From Variovorax sp. (GTDB lineage: Bacteria > Pseudomonadota > Gammaproteobacteria > Burkholderiales > Burkholderiaceae_C), in contig JANXTS010000037.1 in NCBI GenBank assembly GCA_025352265.1, forward strand, positions 1 through 64,000: DNA of 64,000 bases. Reading direction: 5' to 3'. Under the pieces are notes generated by a model. The model ran no database searches. It was not told where the DNA came from and was given only the letters and a program-made list of their open reading frames with translations. A program made the position numbers and the translations under genes. Positions 55,108 to 63,999 of this stretch are shown here, piece after piece (the first letter of the stretch is position 1; every line of letters begins with the position of its first letter).

Positions 55108-55286
55108 ACCTTCGCCGGTATGGGCTCGACGGTGGTGCGGTACAACTGCACGAACCATGATGGCACCTGGTAGGTACAGACCTACTTGCATTGGCCGGCA
55201 TGGCTCACCCTCGTGGGGCCACATGCACGCATGATCTCGCGGCACTTCAGCATCCGTTCCACCCAAAGATCCCGACCGTCGACTTC

Positions 55287-55667
55287 ATGACTTTCAAAAC
55301 CTATCTGGTTGAAGACAGCCAGTTGATTCGGGACAATCTGATTGGGTTTCTTGAAGACATCGCCCACGCCGAAGTCATTGCCCACGCCAGTACCGAAACC
55401 GAAGCAGTTGCCTGGTTGAAGGCCCATCACGATCAGTGGGACATTGCGATCATCGATCTCTTTCTCGAGCAGGGAAACGGTCTCGAGGTGGTTGTTGCGT
55501 GCCGCGATAGGTCGTCGGACCAAAAAGTCGTGGTGCTGACCAACTATGCGACGCCCGCAATGCGCGACCGCGCGAAGGCGCTGGGTGCCGATGCTTTTTT
55601 CGACAAGTCCGCTGAGATCGACGAATTGGTTGAGTATTGCGAACGACTCTGCGCCACGCGACGCTAG
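55287..55667 (+). CDS. Single-domain response regulator (CheY-like receiver)
   Basis: 126 aa from MTFKTYLVEDSQLIRDNLIG. The receiver residues are in place: Glu9-Asp10 (metal), Asp57 (IAIIDLFL, phosphoacceptor), Thr85 (VLTNYAT) and Lys107 (FFDKSAE). No output domain. No histidine kinase is adjacent, so it is an orphan receiver. A longer upstream reading (from 55191) has no similarity. It follows gshA by 180 bp. Confidence 0.9.
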   Translation: MTFKTYLVEDSQLIRDNLIGFLEDIAHAEVIAHASTETEAVAWLKAHHDQWDIAIIDLFLEQGNGLEVVVACRDRSSDQKVVVLTNYATPAMRDRAKALGADAFFDKSAEIDELVEYCERLCATRR

Positions 55668-55740
55668 CTCTCATGTTTCGCTGAAAACTGGAGTTTTCCC
55701 GGCTCTACGCTGTGCGGCAAAGACTCTTGCGGTAAAACCT

Positions 55741-55760
55741 TTCCGTAATCGATAACGGAA
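55741..55760. promoter_or_regulatory. Near-perfect 20-bp palindrome ahead of the SDR gene
   Basis: TTCCGT-A-ATCGAT-A-ACGGAA: 6-bp outer arms and a 6-bp palindromic core, with a single mismatched pair. It ends 8 bp before the SDR start codon, where a bound protein or the RNA hairpin would block initiation. No regulator gene is adjacent. Confidence 0.5.
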
Positions 55761-55768
55761 TCCTACGC

Positions 55769-56713
55769 ATGAGCACTACAAGCAACATCGTCGACAACGC
55801 CAGCAAGATCGACTTCGCCGGCCGAGTGGCCATCGTGACTGGCGCAGGCGGTGGCCTCGGCCGTCAACACGCACTGGCGCTCGCGAGGCGCGGCGCGAAA
55901 GTGATCGTCAACGACCTCGGCGGTGCGCTCGACGGCGCAGGTGGATCGACCGGCGCAGCGCAGAAGGTCGTCGATGAAATCCAGGCGGCAGGTGGGGAAG
56001 CGATAGCGAATGGCGCGTCGGTCACCGACTTCGAAGCGGTGCAGGCTATGGTGCAACGAGCCATGGACGCATGGGGCCGTGTCGACATCCTCGTCAACAA
56101 CGCAGGCATCCTGCGCGACAAGAGCTTCAGCAAAATGGAGCTCTCAGATTTCAAGCTGGTGGTCGATGTGCACCTCATGGGGGCCGTGCATTGCAGCAAA
56201 GCAGTGTGGGCCATCATGAACGCGCAGAAATATGGCCGTATCGTGATGACGACTTCATCATCCGGGCTGTATGGCAACTTCGGGCAGAGCAACTATGGTG
56301 CGGCGAAGATGGCACTCGTCGGCCTCATGCAAACCTTGAGCATCGAAGGCGCGAAAAACGACATCCGCGTGAACTGCCTGGCGCCGACCGCCGCAACACG
56401 CATGACCGAAGGCCTGCTGTCGAAAGAGGTGCTCGACTCACTCAGGCCTGAAGCCGTGGTCCCGGCGATGCTGGTGCTCGCGTCGCAGGACGCTCCAACG
56501 CGCACGATCCTGTGTGCTGGCGCTGGCACCTTCGAAGCTGCCAACATCACGCTCACTTGCGGCGCCTTTATCGGCATCGGTGGCGAGGCGCCGGAACAGC
56601 TGGCCGCACGACTCGACGAAGTAACCGAACGGGCCGGCGAAACCGTACCGTTGAGCGGCTCTGCGCAGGGCAGCAACGAAATTGCCAAGGCGTTGGCTGG
56701 CGCGGCACGCTGA
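55769..56713 (+). CDS. SDR of the HSD17B4 (MFE-2 dehydrogenase domain) type
   Basis: 314 aa. RVAIVTGAGGGLGRQHALAL, then KVIVNDLGGALDGAGGS, LVNNAGILRDKSFSKMELSD, and an active site with Ser in TTSSSGLYGNFGQSN and the intact YGAAK. NCLAPTAATRMTE and a C-terminal extension place it with (3R)-hydroxyacyl-CoA dehydrogenases of peroxisomal MFE-2 type, which act in beta-oxidation. A 20-bp palindrome lies just upstream. The enoyl-CoA hydratase and SCP-2 domains of MFE-2 are not attached. Confidence 0.9.
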   Translation: MSTTSNIVDNASKIDFAGRVAIVTGAGGGLGRQHALALARRGAKVIVNDLGGALDGAGGSTGAAQKVVDEIQAAGGEAIANGASVTDFEAVQAMVQRAMDAWGRVDILVNNAGILRDKSFSKMELSDFKLVVDVHLMGAVHCSKAVWAIMNAQKYGRIVMTTSSSGLYGNFGQSNYGAAKMALVGLMQTLSIEGAKNDIRVNCLAPTAATRMTEGLLSKEVLDSLRPEAVVPAMLVLASQDAPTRTILCAGAGTFEAANITLTCGAFIGIGGEAPEQLAARLDEVTERAGETVPLSGSAQGSNEIAKALAGAAR

Positions 56714-56760
56714 ACACTGCGCTTCGGTCGCACTGAGTCGCCTCGACGACTCGGTCCGGT

Positions 56761-57120
56761 TCAATCGGGTATCAGGGTGTTGTCCTTGCGTATGGAGCCG
56801 TGGTCTCGGTGGCTGTTCAGGCGGCCCAATGTGCTGTCAAGCAAGCGTTTCAGTTTGCCGGTGGCGCCGCGAAACGCTTCGTCCATCGTGTTGCCATGTT
56901 GCGTGACCGCCAGCGGCTGATGGTGCGCCAGACGTGCCTCCATCACGCAGCACTTGTCGTCTGCGCCGGCCTTGCCGTGGTTCTCGTCGCTCAGGTGGAT
57001 TTCGACTCGTGTCACGTCTTCCGTAAAACGGCTGAGGTGCTGCCTGATCTCGGTGTCGGCCCAGCGCTCCAGCGTTTCCTTGTTGTCGATGCCGTTGCTC
57101 GTGTTGACCTGAATTTGCAT
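56761..57120 (-). CDS. HPF/RaiA-family ribosome-associated protein
   Basis: 119 aa: MQIQVNTSNGIDNKETLERW, VTRVEIHLSDENHGK, MEARLAHHQPLAVTQHGNTM and DEAFRGATGKLKRLLDSTLG show the short HPF/RaiA fold. There is no C-terminal dimerisation domain, as in short HPF. Such proteins bind the 30S decoding region and inactivate ribosomes in stationary phase. GAGAGA precedes the start. Convergent with the SDR gene (47 bp apart). Confidence 0.9.
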   Translation of the reverse strand: MQIQVNTSNGIDNKETLERWADTEIRQHLSRFTEDVTRVEIHLSDENHGKAGADDKCCVMEARLAHHQPLAVTQHGNTMDEAFRGATGKLKRLLDSTLGRLNSHRDHGSIRKDNTLIPD

Positions 57121-57270
57121 GCTGTGTCTCTCTGAGTGAACGTAAATATGTGCACCCCCACTGTGCTCCCAAAATCAGACGATAGCCTGTAGGTGCCGGG
57201 GCACATCACAATTCGTCACTTCCGATTCACGCGACGGGCGCCTTGCGCACCGAGAAAGAAGTCAGTTTCC

Positions 57271-58242
57271 ATGGCCATTCAGTGGTTTCCCGGCCATATG
57301 CATTTGACGCAAAAGGCAATCTCCGAACGCGTCAAGGACACCGATGTCGTCATCGAATTGCTCGATGCCCGACTGCCCGCGTCCAGCGCCAATCCGATGC
57401 TGTCGCAACTTACGTCGTCGCGGCCCACGCTTAAGGTGCTCAACAAGCAGGACCTGGCAGATCCGGCACGCACGGCCCAGTGGCTCGCTCACTTCAACGC
57501 GCAACCGGCAACGCGTGCCATCGGCCTCGACGCAAGCCAGAGCACGCCAGCGCAGCAGTTGGTCCGGGCGTGCCATGAGCTCGCGCCGAACCGGGGCGGC
57601 CTTGCCAAGCCGATGCGCGTGCTGATTTGCGGCATCCCCAACGTCGGCAAATCGACGCTCATTAACACCCTTACAGGCAGCAAGAAGGCCAAGACCGGCG
57701 ACGAAGCAGGCATCACCAAGCTGGAGCAGCGCATCACGCTGGCCGACGACTTCTACCTGTACGACACGCCCGGCATGCTGTGGCCGCGGATCATCGTGGC
57801 CAAGAGCGGCTACAACCTCGCGGCCAGCGGCGCCATCGGTCGCAATGCCTTCGACGACGAAGAGGTTGCGCTGGAACTGCTGGCCTACCTCAAGACGCAC
57901 TATCCGGCAGCGGTCGCGACCCGCTTCAAGCTCGACACGACGGCGTCCGCCATCGCGGCCATGAAGGACGAAGATTTGCTGGAAGCCATCGCCCGCAAAC
58001 GCGGTGCCATCCTCGGCAAGGGACGCGTCAATCTGCAGAAGGCGTCGGAGATCGTGATGCATGAATTCCGTGCCGGCAACTTCGGCCGCATCACGCTGGA
58101 AACCCCTGAGGAGTTTGCCCAATGGCTTGTGGCGGGCCAGCAACTCGACGCCGAGCGCCAGATCAAGAAGGCTGCTCGAGGAAACAAGCGTGCCGGTGCA
58201 GGAGGTCCACCCGAGGCCGACGTGCCTTCCGACTCGAATTGA
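57271..58242 (+). CDS. rbgA: Ribosome biogenesis GTPase (YlqF/RbgA family)
   Basis: 323 aa from MAIQWFPGHMHLTQKAISER, the family N terminus. It is circularly permuted: G4 NKQD (58-61) comes before G1 GIPNVGKST (121-129) and G3 DTPG (165-168), with the GLD-S region between. The C-terminal helical domain binds rRNA and ends in a Lys/Gly-rich tail. It acts in assembly of the large ribosomal subunit. The longer frame upstream adds 26 codons without similarity. Confidence 0.94.
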   Translation: MAIQWFPGHMHLTQKAISERVKDTDVVIELLDARLPASSANPMLSQLTSSRPTLKVLNKQDLADPARTAQWLAHFNAQPATRAIGLDASQSTPAQQLVRACHELAPNRGGLAKPMRVLICGIPNVGKSTLINTLTGSKKAKTGDEAGITKLEQRITLADDFYLYDTPGMLWPRIIVAKSGYNLAASGAIGRNAFDDEEVALELLAYLKTHYPAAVATRFKLDTTASAIAAMKDEDLLEAIARKRGAILGKGRVNLQKASEIVMHEFRAGNFGRITLETPEEFAQWLVAGQQLDAERQIKKAARGNKRAGAGGPPEADVPSDSN

Positions 58243-58419
58243 CGTGACCAGCCCAGATACGACGACCTTGAACGTCCGGCCCGGCCTGTAAGGCCGAGTC
58301 CATTCAGCGGATTTAAGTCACGCAAGGTCATAACAAACCGCCTCAGAAGCGGTGGCGCTGGCGATCGGTGTTGTTTACTTTTGGATACACTCTGGAATCC
58401 CTCATCGCTTGCTAAAAAA

Positions 58420-59388
58420 ATGCCATCCGACAGTCCTCAGTCGTTGCGCCGGCTGCTCCGGAACGTTTTATTTTTCGTTGGTTTGTTTGCACTGGTTTGG
58501 CTGACACTCAACTTCGCGCACCAGAAATTGCGCTTCGTTCAAGCAGGATCCGATCTTGTGTCGAAGGAAAAGTCCGACAAGCTTTCAAAGCAGGCGCTCT
58601 TTCCCGCACAGGAAAAGTACCGTGTGATCGCGATGGGCAACAGCAAGACGCTCAGCAGTTTCAAGCCCGACGTCTTCGATGCGGTGTTCCCCGGCGACGT
58701 GCGTTCATACAACTTCGGTCTGCCGGGCGAGTCGCAATTCCTGCCGGTCTTGAGGTCGATCCTGACGAGCGGAAACCGTCCGACGCACCTGTTGCTCCAG
58801 TTGCCCTGGGCGCCACCAGAGGCAACCGCCAAGCAGCTGTCACTGCTCAAGGACGACAACCGTATTCTGATAGCACTGATCCCGTTCAGGCGCTTCTTCC
58901 GCGACTTGACGCTGTTCCTCTTTCAGTCGCTCAAGACCGGTGTTGGGCCGGAATGGACGCGCATCAAGGGCGAGATCGAGTCGGTGGACAAGAACCGGGG
59001 CTGGTACTTCATCAGCGGTCAGAGTCACTATCCCGATGGGAAGTTACCGGCCGACTTTTCCCTGGCTACGGACAACGCGCAGGCCAAGCCGGTGCGTGCG
59101 CTTGCGCCTTCCGGCGAGGACTACGCCGCGTTGCTCGCGCTCGCAAAGCAATACGACTTCAAGGTGGTGCTGGTGCCGTGGTCGGCGCGTACCGGTGAAT
59201 ACGCGCCGGCCGACGACGGCGGTCTGAAAATTGTGTCGCAAGACCCGTACATCGCCGAGCGCGGGCCCAATTACTGGCTTTATCCACCACCTTCGTTTTC
59301 GGACCCGGTCCACATGAATTCGGGCGGTGCCGAGGCTTACACCAAGCGTCTTGCAACCTTCCTCAAAGGCGCCGGGGAGTTGAAGTAA
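58420..59388 (+). CDS. SGNH/DltD-like partner of the MBOAT acyltransferase
   Basis: 322 aa from MPSDSPQSLRRLLRNVLFFV; a TTG 39 bp upstream is less likely. A membrane anchor spans residues 12-32. The nucleophile-like motif reads VIAMGNSKTLSSF (GNS rather than GDS); FGLPGESQF and LLLQLPWAPPEATAK follow; the C-terminal SDPVHMNSGGAEAY supplies DxxH. It shares its stop with the MBOAT start (TAATG), so the two form a coupled pair in the opposite order to the left-edge pair. Confidence 0.75.
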   Translation: MPSDSPQSLRRLLRNVLFFVGLFALVWLTLNFAHQKLRFVQAGSDLVSKEKSDKLSKQALFPAQEKYRVIAMGNSKTLSSFKPDVFDAVFPGDVRSYNFGLPGESQFLPVLRSILTSGNRPTHLLLQLPWAPPEATAKQLSLLKDDNRILIALIPFRRFFRDLTLFLFQSLKTGVGPEWTRIKGEIESVDKNRGWYFISGQSHYPDGKLPADFSLATDNAQAKPVRALAPSGEDYAALLALAKQYDFKVVLVPWSARTGEYAPADDGGLKIVSQDPYIAERGPNYWLYPPPSFSDPVHMNSGGAEAYTKRLATFLKGAGELK

Positions 59389-60833
59389 TGTTGTTCAATT
59401 CCTTTGAGTTCTTCGGCTTCTTCGGCGCATTCTTGCTCGTCTACTTTGCGAGTCCGTTTCGCTATCGCCCGTGGATTCTGCTGGTCGCTAGCTACGTGTT
59501 CTACATGAGCTGGGAGCCGAAGTTCGTGCTGCTGTTGCTGCTCACGACACTGGTCGATTTTTCGACTGCGCTGGTGATGGCCAACAGCGGCAAGCCGCAT
59601 GTGCGCAAGCTCGCAATGGTGGTGGCGCTTACCCTTAACTTCGGCATTCTCATCGTGTTGAAGTACGGCAAGTTCCTGATTGAAAACGCAGAGGCGGTTG
59701 CACATTCCGCCGGCGTAGGCGGCCACTGGAATATCGTGCAGTTCGTGTTGCCTGTCGGCATTTCTTTCTACACGTTCCAGTCGGTCGGCTACACGCTCGA
59801 TGTGTATTTCAAGCGCACGCCGGCTGAGCGAAATCTGCTGACCTACGCACAGTACGTCGCGTTCTTTCCGCAACTGGTGGCGGGGCCGATCGAACGGGCC
59901 AGCCACATGATTGCGCAGTTCAAGGCGCACCACTACTTCAAGGCCGAGAACGTCTCGCCGGCGATGTGGCTCATCGGCTGGGGCTTGTTCAAGAAGATGT
60001 GCGTGGCCGACCAGATTGCGCCGTTCGTCAATGCGATCTACAGCGACCCGGGCAACTATTCGGGCAGCTACACGCTGCTGGCGACAGTGCTGTTCGCGAT
60101 CCAGATCTATTGCGATTTTTCAGGCTATTCCACCATTGCCCGTGGCGTGGCCAAGCTGTTCGACTTCGAATTGATGATCAACTTCAGGCAGCCGTATTTT
60201 TCACGCTCTCTGTCGGAGTTCTGGGGCCGCTGGCACATCTCGCTCTCGACCTGGTTTCGCGACTATCTGTACAAGCCGCTGGGCGGTAGTCGCGGCGCCC
60301 ACTCGAACACGCTGCGCAACGTTTTGATCGTCTTTGTCATCAGCGGCATCTGGCACGGTGCATCTTGGTGCTTTGCGGTATGGGGCTTGCTGCACGGCTT
60401 GGGTTTGGTGGTCGAGCGCGTCGTTCGCTGGAACGGACTCGACACGACCGGTGGTTCAGGCAGAGCACAGCGCCTGGCCCGTGGGGCGTTCGGTTGGGCC
60501 GCGACCATGATCGTGGTGTTGGTGGGATGGGTCTTTTTTCGCGCCGCGACACTGGGCGATGCGTGGACCGTACTCAAGAGCTTTCGGCACCTCGCCGCCC
60601 TCGACTACGACACCTTCAAGGTTCTTGGCTTCGCGAGCTTCGAGATATTGCTGGCGGCATTGTTTATCCCGTTCACGTTCATCGTCGAATGGGTCGTGAG
60701 CAAAGACCGTTACCAGAGCATCGACCAACTCGTCGGGCCGCGCCTGTCGATCGTTCTCGGTGTAACGCTGACCTACGTGATACTGCTGTTCGGGGTGTTC
60801 GGCCGCCGCGAGTTCATCTACTTCCAGTTCTGA
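59388..60833 (+). CDS. MBOAT-family membrane O-acyltransferase (AlgI-like)
   Basis: 481 aa with about 11-12 membrane segments. The N terminus MLFNSFEFFGFFGAFLLVYF, VLPVGISFYTFQSVGYTLDV, AGPIERASHMIAQ, QIYCDFSGYSTIARG, FWGRWHISLSTWFRDYLYKP and the catalytic-His block FVISGIWHGASW are AlgI hallmarks. It ends EFIYFQF. It should export acyl groups for the SGNH partner encoded immediately upstream. The polysaccharide target is unknown: no polymer-synthesis genes are in view. Confidence 0.93.
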   Translation: MLFNSFEFFGFFGAFLLVYFASPFRYRPWILLVASYVFYMSWEPKFVLLLLLTTLVDFSTALVMANSGKPHVRKLAMVVALTLNFGILIVLKYGKFLIENAEAVAHSAGVGGHWNIVQFVLPVGISFYTFQSVGYTLDVYFKRTPAERNLLTYAQYVAFFPQLVAGPIERASHMIAQFKAHHYFKAENVSPAMWLIGWGLFKKMCVADQIAPFVNAIYSDPGNYSGSYTLLATVLFAIQIYCDFSGYSTIARGVAKLFDFELMINFRQPYFSRSLSEFWGRWHISLSTWFRDYLYKPLGGSRGAHSNTLRNVLIVFVISGIWHGASWCFAVWGLLHGLGLVVERVVRWNGLDTTGGSGRAQRLARGAFGWAATMIVVLVGWVFFRAATLGDAWTVLKSFRHLAALDYDTFKVLGFASFEILLAALFIPFTFIVEWVVSKDRYQSIDQLVGPRLSIVLGVTLTYVILLFGVFGRREFIYFQF

Positions 60834-60898
60834 GATGGAAGAAGCTGCCTGGTCATAAAACAGCCTGCCCCGGACTCGATGCAAAGCGCTGACGGGCA

Positions 60899-61114
60899 TC
60901 AACCTTTCAGCTTGATCTTCCCCTCGCGCACATAGCGGTCGTATTCGTCGCGCGGGATAGCTGTCAGGCCGCCGGTGTTGTCGCCTGCGTCCCAGCTGAT
61001 CGTTGCGCTGTCGGCAGCCAGGTCGATCTCGACCAGGCCTTCGGGAATCGTCAACGGCACGCCGTCGCCGGGGGTGTAAGCCACATGGCCTTGAATGGTC
61101 GCGTGATGCGTCAT
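60899..61114 (-). CDS. Small conserved hypothetical protein
   Basis: 71 aa from MTHHATIQGHVAYTPGDGVP, with TIPEGLVEIDLAADSATISW and PRDEYDRYVREGKIKLKG. The mostly beta pattern suggests a small barrel. GGAGAACC lies just before the ATG. It converges with the MBOAT gene (65 bp) and is divergent from the aspartoacylase-like gene. I know no function; short proteins like it are common in Burkholderiales. Confidence 0.7.
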   Translation of the reverse strand: MTHHATIQGHVAYTPGDGVPLTIPEGLVEIDLAADSATISWDAGDNTGGLTAIPRDEYDRYVREGKIKLKG

Positions 61115-61211
61115 GGGTTCTCCTGGGTTCGCCGTAAGACACATCATCACATGCAATCGTGACGGTGTTGCGTGTCAGCGGACTTTGACGAACTTCGGCA
61201 AACTCAGGCCC

Positions 61212-62168
61212 ATGACAACCACAACACAACCACCCGACGAACCGTTGATCGAAGTGATCCAGGGCGATCTTTTTGCCTACCGCCAAGGCAATATTGGCGT
61301 CGACTACGTCCACCGTTTCGAATCCGGCAAGCCCGGCCCGCACGTTCTGATCAATGCGCTGACGCATGGCAACGAAATCTGCGGCATGGTCGCCGTCAAG
61401 CAGCTGCTCGATGCGGGCGTACGGCCGAAGATCGGTACGCTGACGTTGAGCTTTGCGCACGTCGAGGCCTACAACGCCTTCGATCCCTCGAAGCCGTTCG
61501 AGAATCGGCAGATCGTCCACAACCTCAACCGCATCTGGTCCGACGAATTGCTGGACGGCAACGAAGACAGCCCTGAACTTCGGCGGGCCCGCGCGCTGCG
61601 GCCGGTTGTGGCGGCGGCCGATCACATCCTCGACATCCATTCGACCAGCCAGGACGTCGTGCCCTTCTGGGTGTATCCCGATTTCGCCCGCAACGCCGAT
61701 GCTGCCTTTGTTATCGGATTGCCCTCGGTACACCTCGTCATGCCCAACGGCCTGGGCTCCGGCACACCGCTGATCCAGCACGGCCTGCATGCCGGCGCCG
61801 GCGCACCCGGTGCGGCGATGGTGGCCGAATGCGGTCAGCATTTCATGCAGAAGACGGCCGACGTCGCGGTGCAAGTGACGGCGCGTTTTCTGGCGTACTT
61901 CGGCATCGTCGACCATGAAGGCCCGGCGCCTCTGCTCGATGCGCAGCGGCGTTTCGAGCTGTTGGAAACGCGCATGGTCATGACCGACCATTTCGCTTTT
62001 ACGCGGCCGCTCATCGGCTTCGAGACCTTTGCAAAAGGCGAGCTCATCGCGACCGATGGCGATGCCATCGAAATCCGCTCGCCGTGCGACAACTGCACCG
62101 TGTTCATGCCTACGCGCGCGCCCATCGTCGGACGCGAGGCGGTGTATCTGACCAAACCGATTTTCTGA
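61212..62168 (+). CDS. Succinylglutamate desuccinylase/aspartoacylase-family hydrolase
   Basis: 318 aa from MTTTTQPPDEPLIEVIQGDL. Zinc ligands are in NALTHGNEICGMVAVKQLL (HxxE) and AADHILDIHSTSQ (His); NLNRIWSDELLDG gives the Asn-Arg substrate site; MVAECGQHF contains the catalytic Glu. The family cleaves N-acyl amino acids or related amides. No arginine-succinyltransferase genes accompany it, so the AstE role is unlikely. The DoxX gene begins 4 bp after its stop codon. Confidence 0.88.
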   Translation: MTTTTQPPDEPLIEVIQGDLFAYRQGNIGVDYVHRFESGKPGPHVLINALTHGNEICGMVAVKQLLDAGVRPKIGTLTLSFAHVEAYNAFDPSKPFENRQIVHNLNRIWSDELLDGNEDSPELRRARALRPVVAAADHILDIHSTSQDVVPFWVYPDFARNADAAFVIGLPSVHLVMPNGLGSGTPLIQHGLHAGAGAPGAAMVAECGQHFMQKTADVAVQVTARFLAYFGIVDHEGPAPLLDAQRRFELLETRMVMTDHFAFTRPLIGFETFAKGELIATDGDAIEIRSPCDNCTVFMPTRAPIVGREAVYLTKPIF

Positions 62169-62172
62169 AGCG

Positions 62173-62568
62173 ATGAGCCGCGCGCGCTGGGCTGGTGTGG
62201 CCTTCGTGTTCCTGTGGTTCGCACTGGGCGGCATCGCACACTTCGTTGCGATCGAAACCGAGATGCGCATCGTGCCGCCGTACATTCCGTGGCCGCGCGG
62301 CGCGGTGCTGGTGAGTGGCGTGTTCGAATTGCTGGGCGCCGCGGGCTTGCTCTGGCGACCGACGCGCCGTGCTGCAGGCATCGGGCTTTTTATATTGACG
62401 CTGGCCGTGACGCCAGCGCATTTCTTCATGCTGCAGCGGCCCGATTTGTTCCCGTCGATTCCGTACTGGGCGCTGATTTTGCGATTGCCGATTCAGGTTG
62501 CGCTGCTGGCTCTGATCGGGTGGAGCACAACTGCGCCGCGCGCGCCGACCGGGTCGGCAAGGCGCTGA
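62173..62568 (+). CDS. DoxX-like membrane protein
   Basis: 131 aa with four membrane helices: WAGVAFVFLWFALGGIAHFV, VLVSGVFELLGAAGLLW, AAGIGLFILTLAVTPAHFFM and the last LPIQVALLALIGW. The ELLGAAGLL block in helix 2 is typical of DoxX/DoxX-like proteins, which are linked to redox or thiol stress in several bacteria. It starts 4 bp after the hydrolase gene and is probably co-translated. Confidence 0.85.
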   Translation: MSRARWAGVAFVFLWFALGGIAHFVAIETEMRIVPPYIPWPRGAVLVSGVFELLGAAGLLWRPTRRAAGIGLFILTLAVTPAHFFMLQRPDLFPSIPYWALILRLPIQVALLALIGWSTTAPRAPTGSARR

Positions 62569-62579
62569 TCAAGCGATTT

Positions 62580-63464
62580 TCAGTGTGGCGCCTCGCCGTA
62601 CGCCACCGCGAGCAATTCGGCTTGCTGCTCGGTCGTTCTAAGGGCGATCAGCTTGAGCAGCGCCGCACCATCTTGTGCCTGAATGCCGTGCTCCTTTGCA
62701 AAGGCCAACGCGTCGGGCGTGAAGGTCGAACTCGTGACGTAGCTGCCGTGCCTGAGCTGGTTCGCCCTCATCAAGCCGGAGAAGTCGCGCAAGTCCTTCA
62801 GGCCCACCGGCTTGGACGGCCGATGCTTGCATTGGACGATGCGTGGTGCGTCCATCCGAGTGGACTGCAGCCAGAGGTCGACGCCGCCCTGTTCTCCGTG
62901 CGACCTTGCGTGCGTCGCGAAACCTACTTGCGAAAAGAAGGCTTCGCACAGTGCCTCGAAGCGCTGCCAGTGCATGCTGGTCAGAACTCTCGGGCTCCAG
63001 GCTTGCTCACGCTGATGCAATGGCGTTGCGGCTGGCTGGCGCGGCGCATACAACGCCTCGACCGTCATGCTGGAAGGGGAGGGAGCGGGGTATGTCTCTT
63101 CAAACTCGAGGGTGGGCTCGCTTTTGTACGACGACCACGAATCCGCGGATCGGTCGACGTAGACGTCGACCTTCGCTGCATCACCGGCTGAGCCGCCCCA
63201 GTTCGCCTGCGCATTGCTGCGTCGCATCGTGTAGTGCAAACCCAACAGTACGGTACCCAGAATCAATGCAATCCAGCCGGCCGGGCGCACCGCCTGCTCG
63301 ATGCCCGCGGCAATGGAGCCATGCACCAAGGCCGGAATGACGGTCAGCAGCACGACGCCAGCGACCAGCGTCATCAACCCGGTTCCCAATAGCGCAGTGC
63401 CCGTGCGGGCACGAATGGCTGGGGCAGCTGGGCTGGCGCGATCGTCTGTAATTTGCGTTGTCAT
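62580..63464 (-). CDS. Membrane-anchored Mrr-type restriction endonuclease
   Basis: 294 aa. Two hydrophobic segments occupy residues about 25-50 and 60-80 (LMTLVAGVVLLTVIPALVHG, AGWIALILGTVLLGLHY). A linker follows, then the nuclease: SMHWQRFEALCEAFFSQVGF, HARSHGEQGGVDLWLQS and RIVQCKHRPSKPVGLKDLRD. GVD...VQCK is the D-(E/Q)xK active site, with Gln in the E/Q position as in Mrr. The C terminus has SSTFTPDALAFAKEHGIQ. Membrane-tethered Mrr-like proteins are widespread; role in DNA defence or turnover is not shown. Confidence 0.87.
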   Translation of the reverse strand: MTTQITDDRASPAAPAIRARTGTALLGTGLMTLVAGVVLLTVIPALVHGSIAAGIEQAVRPAGWIALILGTVLLGLHYTMRRSNAQANWGGSAGDAAKVDVYVDRSADSWSSYKSEPTLEFEETYPAPSPSSMTVEALYAPRQPAATPLHQREQAWSPRVLTSMHWQRFEALCEAFFSQVGFATHARSHGEQGGVDLWLQSTRMDAPRIVQCKHRPSKPVGLKDLRDFSGLMRANQLRHGSYVTSSTFTPDALAFAKEHGIQAQDGAALLKLIALRTTEQQAELLAVAYGEAPH

Positions 63465-63609
63465 GACCAGCGGTGCTTTCGTAAATGTGGAGACGCGTTA
63501 ACGTTATGAGGCAAAACGGCTTACAGCGCAATGCGCACGCTTGGAGGTTGCTACCAAAAACACCGTGAAAACGCACGCGAAGCAATTCACAAAAAGGGCG
63601 AAATAAAGC

Positions 63610-63999
63610 TTATGCGGCAGGCCCGGAGACGAAAAGCGCCGGGTCGACCATCGCGCGGTTAAGCATCACCGACCAGTGCAGATGCGGCCCAGTCACGCGA
63701 CCCGTCGCACCTACCGCGGCAAAGCGCTCGCCGGTCCTCAGCACATCGCCGGGCTTTACGTCGATCGCGCTCAAATGACAGTACATCGTGAGCAGGCCGC
63801 CGCCGTGATCGAGCCACACTGTGTTGCCGTTGAAGAAGTAGTCGCCGGTGTCGATGACGCGACCCGGCATCGGCGCCAGCACCGGCGTACCCGTGCCAGC
63901 CGCGATGTCCATCCCGCTGTGCGGATTGCGCGACTGCCCGTTGAAGACGCGGCGCAGCCCGAACGAGCTGGAGCGACGGCCCGGCACCGGCACGCGCAT
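63610..63999 (-). CDS. M23-family metallopeptidase, C-terminal part (partial)
   Basis: 130 codons reach the window edge. [40 protein letters not shown] (HxxxD zinc ligands), [16 protein letters not shown] and [15 protein letters not shown] (HxH) make the LytM/M23 domain. These enzymes cleave peptidoglycan peptides in the periplasm. The terminal Met is unlikely to be the start since M23 proteins have an N-terminal export and targeting region, which lies beyond 64000. Confidence 0.9.
   Translation of the reverse strand: MRVPVPGRRSSSFGLRRVFNGQSRNPHSGMDIAAGTGTPVLAPMPGRVIDTGDYFFNGNTVWLDHGGGLLTMYCHLSAIDVKPGDVLRTGERFAAVGATGRVTGPHLHWSVMLNRAMVDPALFVSGPAA

Noticed and set aside
58271..58295. CGGCC-TGTA-GGCCG hairpin after the RbgA gene
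   Set aside because: Stable but lacks a U-tract; I cannot tell it from chance in GC-rich DNA.
58337..58353. ACCGC/GCGGT hairpin before the second SGNH gene
   Set aside because: Five-base stem with no T-run; too weak to call a terminator.
60456..62429. 657-codon minus-strand frame opposite the MBOAT and aspartoacylase genes
   Set aside because: It spans two real plus-strand genes and a real small minus gene in another frame; no family similarity.
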